From NCBI GenBank assembly GCA_025354885.1, contig JANXLY010000318.1, positions 1 through 33,022 of the forward strand: 33,022 nt of DNA. The letters are read 5' to 3'. The notes under the pieces are model-generated. The model had not been told where the DNA came from. It saw nothing but the letters and a program-made list of their open reading frames with translations, and did no database searches. The DNA is from Acidobacteriota bacterium (GTDB lineage: Bacteria > Acidobacteriota > Terriglobia > Bryobacterales > Bryobacteraceae). Position numbers and translations under genes: made by a program. Below are positions 17,320 through 25,188 of this stretch, piece by piece (position 1 is the first letter of the stretch; every line of letters starts with the position of its first letter).

Positions 17320-18149
17320 AGAATGTCCTCGTTGTTGCGGGTGGCAAGCCACATTCCGCAAAGAACAATCGCCATCAGGATGAGTGAAGCAGCAGCGCCA
17401 AAGGGCCAGTCTCGAGCTGTGGTGAATTGATTCTGAACCAGATTGCCAATCAGGATGGAACTTCCTCCGCCAAGCAGGTCGCTGGTGAGGTATGTGCCCA
17501 AGGAAGGAACAAAAACGAGGAAGGCAGCGGCGCGCAGGCCGGGTGCCGAGAGAGGAACGACGACTTTGACAAAGGTTTTGAGTGGGCGTGCTCCAAGATC
17601 GGAGGCCGCTTCTACCAGTGAATAATCCAGGCGTTCGAGTGTGGAATAAATCGGTAGCACCGCGAGCGGCAGGCTGCAGTAAACCAGGCCAACCAGAACG
17701 GCACCGTGGTTGTAAAGCAGCGGCAATGGCTCCGCGATGATGCCGAGAGTTTGAAGGATGGTGTTGAACAGGCCGGTATCCCGCAACAGGAAAACCCAGG
17801 CGTAAGTTCTCACGAGAAAGCTGGTCCAGAAGGGCAGCATGACGAGTTGCAGATATAGACCGCGACGAGCTCCACTGCGGGCGATGAACCAGGCGAGTGG
17901 AAAGCCAAGAATGAGGCACAGCACCGTTGTCTCAGCGGCAATCCCGAAGGACCGCAAAAGGATTTCTCCATAGAGCGGATCGAAGAAGCGCTGGTAGTTT
18001 TCGAGTGTCCACGGAAGTCCCTGCCCGCCGTAGGAGCCTCGCGTCATGAGGCTGTAAGCGAATACAATCGCCATCGGCACAAGAAAGAGCAGAATGGTAA
18101 CCAGAGCAGCCGGGAGCAGAACAATGCGGCGCAGACTCAGCAGACTCAT
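17316..18149 (-). CDS. potB: ABC transporter permease, PotB-like
   Basis: 277 residues from the ATG at 18149. First membrane helix 'LPAALVTILLFLVPMAIVFAYSL', then an external loop 'YGGQGLPWTLENYQRFFDP' typical of PotB, further helices, and the EAA loop 'LVEAASDLGARPLKTFVKVVVP'. The frame is open back to 18179, but the ATG at 18149 overlaps the potA stop by 4 bp (ATGA). That matches the coupling seen at the other two junctions. It pairs with PotC as the membrane channel of a polyamine-type importer. Confidence 0.92.
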   Translation of the reverse strand: MSLLSLRRIVLLPAALVTILLFLVPMAIVFAYSLMTRGSYGGQGLPWTLENYQRFFDPLYGEILLRSFGIAAETTVLCLILGFPLAWFIARSGARRGLYLQLVMLPFWTSFLVRTYAWVFLLRDTGLFNTILQTLGIIAEPLPLLYNHGAVLVGLVYCSLPLAVLPIYSTLERLDYSLVEAASDLGARPLKTFVKVVVPLSAPGLRAAAFLVFVPSLGTYLTSDLLGGGSSILIGNLVQNQFTTARDWPFGAAASLILMAIVLCGMWLATRNNEDIL

Positions 18150-19108
18150 TGGAATCGCAACTCGTCGGATTGGTCCCACGAAACATGCACACGGTCGCCC
18201 TTCTTATAGGTGCCTGCAACCCGCGACACTTCGGCAATGATCAATTCACCTCCCGGCATTTCGGCTTCGATGTGCACGCAGTTGCCGAGAAAAGTGGAGC
18301 TTCGCACGATCGCCGTAGAGCTGATCTGTCCAAAGAGTGGCGGCTCCGGGGAGATCCGGGTTGCTTCCGGACGCAGGCCGATGCCGTCAAACCAGTTCAT
18401 CGCCCCGAGAAACTGAGCAACAAAAGGAGTGGCTGGATTGAGGTAGATCTGCTGCGGTGTGGCAGTCTGTTCTACCCTTCCCCGATTCATGACAGTGATG
18501 CGATCAGCTAGTGTGAGTGCTTCTTCCTGATCGTGGGTGACCATCAGGAAAGTGATGCCGACGCGGCGTTGCAGTGCGCGAAGTTCCATGCGCACCTGCT
18601 TGCGAAGATTGGGATCGAGTGCGCTGAGTGGCTCGTCGAGCAGTAACACGGCAGGAGCGAGAGCGAGCGAACGGGCGAGTGCGGTACGCTGCTTTTCTCC
18701 CCCTGAGAGTTCTGCAGGGTAGCGGGATTCTTTTCCGCCAAGCTGCACCAGCTCGAGAACCTCGCGAACCTTTTCCGCGATGTTGCCGCTGTTCGCCTTG
18801 CGCTTCAGGCCGAACTCAACATTTTCACGAACCGAAAGATGCGGAAATAAAGCGTAATTTTGAAAGACCGTGGAAACGTTGCGCTCATAGGGAGGGAGGC
18901 CGGCAACGTTTTTACCTTCGAGCAGAATTTTGCCGGTAGTGGGTTGCTCAAAGCCCGCCACCATCCGCAAAGTGGTTGTCTTGCCGCACCCGGAGGGGCC
19001 AACGAGTGCGTGGAATTCTCCCTGCTCGAGCCGCAGGCTGACTTGGTCGACAGCCTTGTGGGTGGGGAAGACTTTGGATACACCCTCGAGCGTGAGCACT
19101 TCTGCCAT
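18146..19108 (-). CDS. potA: Polyamine-type ABC transporter ATP-binding protein (PotA-like)
   Basis: 320 residues. Nucleotide-binding domain with Walker A GPSGCGKTT near residue 38, Q-loop 'VFQNYALFP', signature LSGGEKQR near 135, Walker B 'VLLLDEPLSALDP' and H-loop 'VTHDQEEA'. A TOBE-type C-terminal domain follows from about 240. It powers import through PotB and PotC on the inner membrane side. It is the first gene of potABCD, an order typical of spermidine/putrescine importers. A terminator hairpin of sod lies only 17 bp before the start codon, and no Shine-Dalgarno sequence is seen. A TACGAT box 8 bp before the ATG could serve as a -10 for a leaderless transcript. Confidence 0.94.
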   Translation of the reverse strand: MAEVLTLEGVSKVFPTHKAVDQVSLRLEQGEFHALVGPSGCGKTTTLRMVAGFEQPTTGKILLEGKNVAGLPPYERNVSTVFQNYALFPHLSVRENVEFGLKRKANSGNIAEKVREVLELVQLGGKESRYPAELSGGEKQRTALARSLALAPAVLLLDEPLSALDPNLRKQVRMELRALQRRVGITFLMVTHDQEEALTLADRITVMNRGRVEQTATPQQIYLNPATPFVAQFLGAMNWFDGIGLRPEATRISPEPPLFGQISSTAIVRSSTFLGNCVHIEAEMPGGELIIAEVSRVAGTYKKGDRVHVSWDQSDELRFQ

Positions 19109-19124
19109 TGAATGGAATCGTAAC

Positions 19125-19155
19125 GCAAAAGGCCCGCTGGACGCGGGCCTTTTGC
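19125..19155. terminator. Strong bidirectional terminator after sod
   Basis: A perfect 13-bp inverted repeat (19125-19137 and 19143-19155) with a TGGAC loop. The GC-rich core GGCCCGC is flanked by AAAA / TTTT, so it has a T-run in either reading direction. It lies 23 bp after the sod stop codon and 17 bp before potA, separating the two same-strand units. Confidence 0.85.
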
Positions 19156-19177
19156 TGCATTCGCTAAAGAAGGGTAA

Positions 19178-19786
19178 TTAAGCGCTGAAGCGCGTATCAG
19201 CTTCGACCCAGTTCACAAGATTCCACCAGGAACCAATATAGTCAGGCCGACGGTTCTGATATTTGAGGTAATAGGCATGCTCCCAGACATCGAGACCGAT
19301 AATGGGGTGCTTGCCTTCCATAAAGGGGTTGTCCTGATTCGGCGTTGAGCTGATTTCGAGCTTGCCGTCCGCAGTTCGTGAGAGCCAGGCCCAGCCGGAA
19401 CCAAAGCGGGTTGTGGCGGCGGCAGCGAACTTCTCTTTGAAAGCGTCAAAGCTGCCGAAGGTTGCGTCAATCGCTTCGGCAAGCTTGCCGACCGGGGTGC
19501 CACCTGCGCCCGGGCCGAGGATGGTCCAGAACAGCGAGTGGTTGTAATGACCGCCACCGTTGTTGCGGACGGCTGCCTTGATCGCATCTGGCACGATGGC
19601 CAGATTGCCCGAAAGCAACTCTTCAAGAGACTTACCAGACAGTTCCGGGGCAGACTCGAGAGCCTTGTTCAAATTGGTGACATAAGCGTTGTGGTGCTTG
19701 CCGTGATGGATCTCCATCGTGGCCTTATCGATATGTGGCTCAAGCGCGTCGTGCGCATAGGGAAGTGCGGGGAGTGAGAATGACAT
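19178..19786 (-). CDS. sodA: Superoxide dismutase, Mn/Fe family (Mn-type signature)
   Basis: Converts superoxide to oxygen and hydrogen peroxide in the cytoplasm; no signal peptide is present. 202 residues. Metal ligands are His27, His83 (in [10 protein letters not shown]), Asp166 and His170 (in [12 protein letters not shown]). The Gly in GGHYNH and Gln151 in 'NQDNP' fit the Mn-dependent type; Fe-type enzymes carry the active-site Gln at the other position. Metal use should still be tested, since cambialistic forms exist. The gene ends before a strong terminator and is divergent from fabI with only 39 bp between start codons. The minus-strand leader holds AAGGA, 14 bases before the ATG. Confidence 0.95.
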   Translation of the reverse strand: MSFSLPALPYAHDALEPHIDKATMEIHHGKHHNAYVTNLNKALESAPELSGKSLEELLSGNLAIVPDAIKAAVRNNGGGHYNHSLFWTILGPGAGGTPVGKLAEAIDATFGSFDAFKEKFAAAATTRFGSGWAWLSRTADGKLEISSTPNQDNPFMEGKHPIIGLDVWEHAYYLKYQNRRPDYIGSWWNLVNWVEADTRFSA

Positions 19787-19825
19787 AATGTTCGGGTTGT
19801 TCCTTCTACTAGTTTAGATGACACA
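19787..19825. promoter_or_regulatory. Compact divergent promoter region of sod and fabI
   Basis: Only 39 bp separate the two start codons. On the minus strand TAAACT (19811-19816) could be the sod -10. On the plus strand TAGTTT or TTAGAT (19810-19819) could serve fabI. The candidates overlap, so the two genes must compete for the region or use elements inside each other's coding sequence. Confidence 0.4.
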
Positions 19826-20611
19826 ATGGAACTTATGTCTCAACTTCTTGCCGGGAAAACGGCAATCATCCTCGGTGTCGCCAATAAGTGGAGCATTGCT
19901 TATGCGATCGCAGAAGCGTACCGCCGTGAAGGCGCGCGCATTATCCTGACCTATCAAGGCGATCGCCTGAAGGCAACTGTTGAAGAATTGGGCAAGGAAT
20001 TGGGCGCAGCGCGAATTCTCAACTGCGATGTGACCAAGCCGGAAGAACTCGAAGCCCTGGTGTCAGAAATGGCGGGCGAGCGGCTTGACGTTGTGGTGCA
20101 CTCGATTGCCTTTGCGAACAGAGAAGACTTGAGCCGACCCTTTCTTGAGACCTCGCGTGACGGCTACTTGCTGGCGCAGGAAGTGAGCAGCTACTCGCTC
20201 GTCAGTGTTGCGCGGGCGTTGTCGCCGCTGATGACAGAAGGCGGTTCGATTCTGACGCTCACCTATCTGGGTAGCGTACGCGTGATTCCCAACTACAACG
20301 TGATGGGCGTGGCGAAGGCGGCACTTGAGGCCTGTGTTCGATACTTGGCGAGCGATCTGGGAGCCAAGAATATTCGAGTCAACGGAATTTCTGCGGGGCC
20401 GATCAAGACGGCCAGCGCACGCGGCATCAAGGATTTTTCGAAGGTGCTAGACGGGGTGGCGGCGGTGGCACCGCTCAAGCGCAATACGGATCCGGCCGAG
20501 GTGGGTGATACGGCAGTATTCCTTGGCAGCCATCTCGGCCGGGGCGTGACGGGCAATGTGATCTACGTCGATGCCGGGTTCCAGGTGATGGGTTTGCAAG
20601 CGCCGGATTAA
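19826..20611 (+). CDS. fabI: Enoyl-[acyl-carrier-protein] reductase (NADH), FabI
   Basis: Last step of each fatty-acid elongation cycle: NADH-dependent reduction of enoyl-ACP, and the target of triclosan. 261 residues, normal length. Short-chain dehydrogenase fold with the FabI-specific cofactor loop 'GVANKWSIAYAIA' near residue 17, and catalytic Tyr147 (LTYLG), Tyr157 and Lys164 (NYNVMGVAK), matching the Y-x6-K FabI pattern. The tail 'GNVIYVDAGFQVMG' is typical. The ATG at 19826 was taken as the start; an ATG at 19835 (MSQ) is possible. No Shine-Dalgarno sequence is visible. A 12-bp tandem repeat begins directly after the stop codon. Confidence 0.97.
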   Translation: MELMSQLLAGKTAIILGVANKWSIAYAIAEAYRREGARIILTYQGDRLKATVEELGKELGAARILNCDVTKPEELEALVSEMAGERLDVVVHSIAFANREDLSRPFLETSRDGYLLAQEVSSYSLVSVARALSPLMTEGGSILTLTYLGSVRVIPNYNVMGVAKAALEACVRYLASDLGAKNIRVNGISAGPIKTASARGIKDFSKVLDGVAAVAPLKRNTDPAEVGDTAVFLGSHLGRGVTGNVIYVDAGFQVMGLQAPD

Positions 20612-20665
20612 CGGCACAGGATGCGGCACAGAATGCGGCACAAAATGCGGCACAAAATGCGGCAT
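20612..20665 (+). repeat. 12-bp tandem repeat array between fabI and the second Fic gene
   Basis: Four full units start immediately after the fabI stop codon: CGGCACAGGATG, CGGCACAGAATG, and CGGCACAAAATG twice, followed by a partial CGGCAT. A related copy recurs at 20738-20756 inside the Fic gene, matching 16 of 19 bases of 20647-20665. No inverted symmetry makes it a terminator. Confidence 0.9.
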
Positions 20666-20689
20666 GGGCTTGTAAACGTATTCTTGCAT

Positions 20690-20705
20690 ATTGTTGTGTA
20701 ACAAT
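20690..20705. promoter_or_regulatory. Operator-like palindrome before the second Fic gene
   Basis: ATTGTT-GTGT-AACAAT is a perfect 6-bp inverted repeat with a 4-base centre. It ends 14 bp before the ATG at 20720 and just upstream of a short AGGGG ribosome binding site (20711-20715). A repressor site or a small mRNA hairpin are both possible. Confidence 0.4.
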
Positions 20706-20719
20706 GTGTTAGGGGTGTT

Positions 20720-22027
20720 ATGGCAGCGGCTAAAAAAGCGGCACAAGTAGCGGCATATGTTTCGGCGCAGAAATCCAAAACCCGACTGAAAAATCCTGGC
20801 TCTCTCTCAGGTGACGGTATGACGCCAATGTTGCCTCCCGAAGGCAAAGTTGCACTGGAAGATCGCGCCTTCGATTTGATTCGCGAGGCCGGAGCCTTTG
20901 CCGGACAGGTACATCCGGACAACCAGCTGCTGCTGGGGGGCCTTGTGCGTTCGATGAACTGCTATTACTCGAACCTGATCGAGGGCCACCACACACATCC
21001 CCGCGACATTGATTCGGCGCTTGGACGGGACTATGCGCGGCAACCAGAAAAGCGGAATCTGCAACTGGAGGCGGAGGCGCATATTCATTTGCAAGGCTTG
21101 ATAGACGAGGGCAAAGACCTGCAGCTTGCACCGACCAGCGCGGAGTACCTGCGCTGGTTGCACCGCGAGTTCTGCGATCACCTGCCGAAAGAATTGCTGG
21201 TAGTTGAAAACCCGCACACTGGCGAACGAAAGACTGTGGTGCCGGGCGAGTTTCGCGTGGGCGGCGTAGCGGTGGGTGCGCACCTGCCGCCATCGGCAAC
21301 CGAAGTTGCGGCCTATCTGAAACGCTTTGAAGAAGCCTATGACACATCAAAACTTTCGCGGGTCCGTCAGGTGATTGCCCTTGGTGCGGCACACCATCGC
21401 TTTGCCTGGATCCATCCTTTCTATGATGGCAATGGCCGTGTGGTGCGGCTGATGTCCCATGCGATGATGCTGCGCACAGGTCTTGGCAGCAGCATGTGGA
21501 GCGTAGCCCGGGGCCTTGCACGCTCGGTTGAGCGCTATAAGGAATTGCTCGCTGCGGCCGATCAGCGTCGTTACAACGACTATGATGGCCGTGGAGTTTT
21601 GAGCGAACGGGCGCTCGTTGAGTTCTGCGCGTATTTCCTTGAGACGGCAACCGATCAGATGAAATTCATGTCGAAGCTGCTGGATCCGGCCGGTTTGATG
21701 GCGCGAATTGAGGCTTGGTGTACGAGGGAAGTCGAAGCGAAAAAACTCGAACGGGGCAGTTTTGAGCTGCTGCGCGAGGCCTGGTTCATGGGGCCAGTCT
21801 CTCGGGCCCGTGTTCCAGCGATCGCTCATGTCAAAGAGCGGCAGGCACGCGAAATCGTCTCACGTTTGCTGTCCCGGCGCGTCTTGATAGCAGAGACGCC
21901 GCGTGCGCTGTTGCAATTGAATTGTCCCATTGATGTCATTGAATCGTGGTTCCCGGGACTTTACCCACCGTTCTCGCGGATGCCTGAAACCGGTGCAAAA
22001 GTACTGCCCTCTATGGGTATGATGTAA
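20720..22027 (+). CDS. Fic family protein, class II (second copy type)
   Basis: 435 residues. Inhibitory motif SxxxEG at 84-89 (SNLIEG) and a complete Fic catalytic motif HPFYDGNGRVVR at 232-243, so AMP transfer to protein targets, held inactive by its own N-terminal helix, is expected. The last 120 residues have a helical region followed by a possible winged helix ('VKERQAREIVSRLLSRRVLI'). It is not a close copy of the Fic protein at 7382: lengths and sequences outside the motifs differ. Residues 1-20 are Ala/Lys-rich low complexity and partly derive from the upstream tandem repeat. An ATG at 20819 with AGGTGA before it could be the true start, leaving 402 residues. The ABC cluster follows after 32 bp. 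Confidence 0.9.
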   Translation: MAAAKKAAQVAAYVSAQKSKTRLKNPGSLSGDGMTPMLPPEGKVALEDRAFDLIREAGAFAGQVHPDNQLLLGGLVRSMNCYYSNLIEGHHTHPRDIDSALGRDYARQPEKRNLQLEAEAHIHLQGLIDEGKDLQLAPTSAEYLRWLHREFCDHLPKELLVVENPHTGERKTVVPGEFRVGGVAVGAHLPPSATEVAAYLKRFEEAYDTSKLSRVRQVIALGAAHHRFAWIHPFYDGNGRVVRLMSHAMMLRTGLGSSMWSVARGLARSVERYKELLAAADQRRYNDYDGRGVLSERALVEFCAYFLETATDQMKFMSKLLDPAGLMARIEAWCTREVEAKKLERGSFELLREAWFMGPVSRARVPAIAHVKERQAREIVSRLLSRRVLIAETPRALLQLNCPIDVIESWFPGLYPPFSRMPETGAKVLPSMGMM

Positions 22028-22059
22028 GTTCACCCTAAAGATAGAAAGCTAACAATCTT

Positions 22060-23037
22060 ATGATCCAGGTCGAAGGATTGACGAAGCGCTACGCGCGCAA
22101 CGTCGCGGTCGATCATGTGTCCTTCTCGGTGGAGAAGGGTCAAATCGTCGGTTTTCTCGGGCCTAACGGCGCGGGCAAGACTACGACGATGCGCATGCTC
22201 ACCTGCTTTATGCCCCCCTCGGAAGGCACGGCAAGCATCGCCGGTTTTGATGTCGTCAAGCAGCCGCTTGAAGTCAAGAAGCGGATCGGCTATCTGCCGG
22301 AATCGCCTCCCTTGTACCCTGACATGGAAGTTGGCGAGTACCTCCAATTTGTGGCTCGCATCAAAGGGATTCCTGAAAAGGAAGTTCTGAAGCGTAGCGA
22401 AGAGGCGGCGGCCCGTTGCTTTGTGAAAGACGTCTGGTCGAAGCTGATTGGCAAGCTCTCGAAGGGCTATCGCCAGCGCGTCGGCCTGGCTCAGGCTATC
22501 ATTCATAATCCTGAAGTTCTGATCCTCGACGAACCGACCAGCGGCTTTGATCCCAAACAAATTCTCGAGACTCGCGATTTGATCAAGAGTCTGGCCGGGG
22601 ATCATACGATTGTCCTGAGCACCCACATTCTGCAGGAAGTGGAAGCGATGTGCGAAAGCCTTGTGATCATCAACAAGGGCAAGATTGCAAAGTCGGGAAC
22701 GATTGAAGACCTGACGCGCCGCAACGGTGCACTCATAGAAGTCTCTGTTCCAGGGAGCAGTACCGATGAAGCAGTGCTCACCGCGCCATTCGCCAAGCTG
22801 GATGGTGTGAACGCAGTGCATGCGAAGCTCACGGCACAAGGCCTATGGCGAGTTGATATTGATACAGCCAGCAGTGCCGACATCCGTCCGCAGCTTGCAC
22901 AAATTGTACTTGGGAATCAATGGAATCTGCATCGCCTCGATTCCACCGAAGTGAGTCTTCACGACCTGTTCCTGTCGCTCACCAGCCCCGTGGCTGCCCC
23001 TGTTGTTGAAGCAGTACCGGAGGAAACCCAGCAATGA
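22060..23037 (+). CDS. ABC transporter ATP-binding protein, GldA-like
   Basis: 325 residues. Nucleotide-binding domain with Walker A GPNGAGKTTT near residue 38, signature 'LSKGYRQRVGLAQA' near 131, Walker B 'VLILDEPTSGFDP' and 'LSTHILQEVEAMC'. A C-terminal extension from about 225 is of the kind seen in ABC-2 exporters. The order ATPase, permease, GldG-like protein, DUF4340 protein matches the Gld-like clusters found in many non-gliding phyla. Its stop overlaps the permease ATG by 4 bp. The exported or handled substrate is unknown. Gliding itself should not be inferred, because the other gld genes are absent. Confidence 0.92.
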   Translation: MIQVEGLTKRYARNVAVDHVSFSVEKGQIVGFLGPNGAGKTTTMRMLTCFMPPSEGTASIAGFDVVKQPLEVKKRIGYLPESPPLYPDMEVGEYLQFVARIKGIPEKEVLKRSEEAAARCFVKDVWSKLIGKLSKGYRQRVGLAQAIIHNPEVLILDEPTSGFDPKQILETRDLIKSLAGDHTIVLSTHILQEVEAMCESLVIINKGKIAKSGTIEDLTRRNGALIEVSVPGSSTDEAVLTAPFAKLDGVNAVHAKLTAQGLWRVDIDTASSADIRPQLAQIVLGNQWNLHRLDSTEVSLHDLFLSLTSPVAAPVVEAVPEETQQ

Positions 23038-23801
23038 GAAACGTCATCACGATTGCCCGCAAGGAGCTGAACGCGTACTTTCAATCGCCAATTGCCTATG
23101 TGCTGATTGGTGCCTATGCGGCGATGTTCGGGTATTTCTTCTGGTCGCTCGTATATTTCTTTGTCCGCGCAAGCATGCAAGCCCAAATGACCGGTCGTAC
23201 GATGCCGATGAACCTGAATGAACTGGTGATCCGGAATCTGCTCGGCAACTGCGGAGTGCTGTGCCTGTTTATGATTCCGATGTTGACTATGCGTCTGTTC
23301 GCGGAGGAAAAGAGCCGCGGCACAATGGAACTGCTGCTCACCTCGCCGCTCAAAGATTGGGAAATCCTGCTCGGCAAATGGATCGGCGCACTCGGCATGT
23401 ATGCAAGTCTGCTGATGTTCTCGGGTCTCAACCTGATCTTCCTGTTTGCCTATGGCAAGCCCGACTGGCGGCCTTTGCTCGTTGGCTACCTTGGTCTTTT
23501 ATTGCAGGGAGCAGCGATGCTGGCCATCGGGATGTTCTTATCGTCGGTGACCACAAATCAGATCGCCGCAGCCTTCAGCACTTTTGTTCTGTTGCTGCTG
23601 TTGTGGGTTTTCGAGTGGATGTCGAACATGGATCAGAACATGATCACAGAGGTGCTCACCTATGTTTCGTTGCTGCGCCACAATGAGTCGTTCATCAAGG
23701 GAGTGCTCGATATGAAAGACACACTCTACTATGTGAGCGTCTGCTTCCTCGGGCTGTTTCTGACGGCCCGCTCGCTTGAATCGCTTCGTTACCGGGGCTA
23801 A
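23034..23801 (+). CDS. ABC-2 type permease, GldF-like
   Basis: 255 residues, about six membrane helices. The N-terminal 'ITIARKELNAYFQSPIAYVLIGAY' and 'MRLFAEEKSRGTMELLLTSPLKDWEILLGKW' are hallmarks of the ABC-2 permease family that includes GldF and NosY. A good ribosome site (GGAGGA, about 23021-23026) lies within the end of the ATPase gene. Start and stop overlap as ATGA, implying coupled translation. It should form the membrane channel for the upstream ATPase. Confidence 0.92.
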   Translation: MRNVITIARKELNAYFQSPIAYVLIGAYAAMFGYFFWSLVYFFVRASMQAQMTGRTMPMNLNELVIRNLLGNCGVLCLFMIPMLTMRLFAEEKSRGTMELLLTSPLKDWEILLGKWIGALGMYASLLMFSGLNLIFLFAYGKPDWRPLLVGYLGLLLQGAAMLAIGMFLSSVTTNQIAAAFSTFVLLLLLWVFEWMSNMDQNMITEVLTYVSLLRHNESFIKGVLDMKDTLYYVSVCFLGLFLTARSLESLRYRG

Positions 23802-23820
23802 TTGAAAGATTGACACTGCC

Positions 23821-25173
23821 ATGAATGCACGCCAAAAACAATACAGCCTTTACTCCACTTTCTACGTCGTCGTCATCATCGCCGTTCTAGGCGTCGCCAA
23901 CTATCTGGCGAATAAAAACAACAAGACTTTCGATACTACTTCAAACAAGCGCTACAGCTTGTCGGATCAAACCATAAAGATCGTGAAGGGGCTTTCGAAA
24001 GATGTCCAGATCACATATTGGGACAATCAGGAAGGCTTTGGCGCAGCCAAAGATGTATTGAATCAATACACAACTCTTTCTTCGAAACTGAAGGTGGAAT
24101 ATGTGGATGCAATCAAGAAACCGGCGCTCGCCCGCGCTGCTGGAATTACAAACCTCGGCACGATCATTGTCGAATCGGGTCCCAAACGCGAAGAAGCCAA
24201 AGGGATGAGCGAAGAGCAGATCACTAGTGCGCTGGTTCGCGTGCTCAAGGGCACTGAGCGTAGCGTCTGCTTCGCGCAGGGTGGTGGCGAGAAGGAGCTT
24301 GACAAGAGCGCCCGCGATGGCTACACGGCGATTAAAGAAATGGTCGAGCGCGACAACTACAAGGTGGATCGCGTGAACCTGCTGGAGACTTCCGAGATCC
24401 CTGGCAAGTGCACCGTTCTGGTGATTCCCGGTCCGAAGTTCGATTACCCGGCGGCCTCGGTCGAGAGCCTAAAGAAACACGTAGAGAGTGGAGGCAAGGT
24501 GCTCTTCATGCTCGACCCTCCGTTCAACGTAGCGAAGATGAAGATCAGCGAAAACAAGCTTCTCGTCGATGTTCTCGGCGGCTGGGGCGTAACGCTGAAC
24601 AAGGATCTTGTTGTGGATTTGAGCCGCGTCGGACAGATGATGGGTGGCGCAGTGCTGGCCAACAAATACGAGAGCCATCCAGTGGTACGTGAGATGGCTG
24701 GACGTCCTGTCGTGATGGCTTTCCCTCGTTCGCTTGAAGGTAAATCGACCGATAAGACGACGGTTGAGAAACTGTTTTCTTCCCTGTCCTCAAGCTTCGC
24801 GCTGACGGATCTGAGCAAGGCCGAAATTGACCCGAACCCGGAAAAGGATAAGCGTGGCCCCTTTACGATGAGTGTCGCCGGATCCTACAAGACCGGGCAG
24901 GAGAACAAGGATGGCCGCTTTGTTGTAGTGGGTAATTCCAGCTTTATCGACAATGGCAACATCCAGCTGTATGGCAACTCGGATCTCTTTCTCAACATGC
25001 TTGCCTGGTTGAGTGCCGATGAAGATCTGATTTCGATCCGGCCCAAAGATCCGGAAGATCGCCGGATTCAACTCGATCAGGGTCAAATGAATACCGTCAT
25101 TGCCATCAGCCAGTTTGGATTGCCCCTCATTGCGCTTGGCGCAGGTGTCTGGATCTGGCGCAAGCGCCGCTAA
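23821..25173 (+). CDS. GldG-like auxiliary membrane protein of the ABC cluster
   Basis: 450 residues. One membrane helix near the N-terminus (about 12-31), a large soluble extracytoplasmic part, and a C-terminal helix ending in WRKRR, which anchors both ends in the inner membrane. The soluble part has 'KRYSLSDQTIKIVKGLSKDVQITYW', 'CFAQGGGEKELD' and 'GGKVLFMLDPPF', typical of the ABC_transp_aux / GldG family. Family members partner an ABC-2 permease but their biochemical role is not known. It lies 19 bp after the permease gene and 15 bp before the DUF4340 gene. Confidence 0.88.
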   Translation: MNARQKQYSLYSTFYVVVIIAVLGVANYLANKNNKTFDTTSNKRYSLSDQTIKIVKGLSKDVQITYWDNQEGFGAAKDVLNQYTTLSSKLKVEYVDAIKKPALARAAGITNLGTIIVESGPKREEAKGMSEEQITSALVRVLKGTERSVCFAQGGGEKELDKSARDGYTAIKEMVERDNYKVDRVNLLETSEIPGKCTVLVIPGPKFDYPAASVESLKKHVESGGKVLFMLDPPFNVAKMKISENKLLVDVLGGWGVTLNKDLVVDLSRVGQMMGGAVLANKYESHPVVREMAGRPVVMAFPRSLEGKSTDKTTVEKLFSSLSSSFALTDLSKAEIDPNPEKDKRGPFTMSVAGSYKTGQENKDGRFVVVGNSSFIDNGNIQLYGNSDLFLNMLAWLSADEDLISIRPKDPEDRRIQLDQGQMNTVIAISQFGLPLIALGAGVWIWRKRR

Positions 25174-25188
25174 GGAGAGTTGAAGTTC

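Noticed and set aside
17320-17919. Upstream extension of the PotC frame (200 codons)
   Set aside because: Overlaps potB in another frame, is Arg/Ser/His-rich and unlike a permease; the GTG overlapping the potB stop gives a normal PotC.
20612-20665. Tandem repeat as a CRISPR array
   Set aside because: Units are 12 bp, contiguous and without spacers, and no cas genes are present.
20447-20746. Minus-strand frame translating the repeat as a His/Val/Pro-rich peptide
   Set aside because: The periodic peptide is only the repeat read in another frame and has no start signal.
20730-21650. 306-codon open frame opposite the second Fic gene
   Set aside because: Antisense, low-complexity composition and no known motif.
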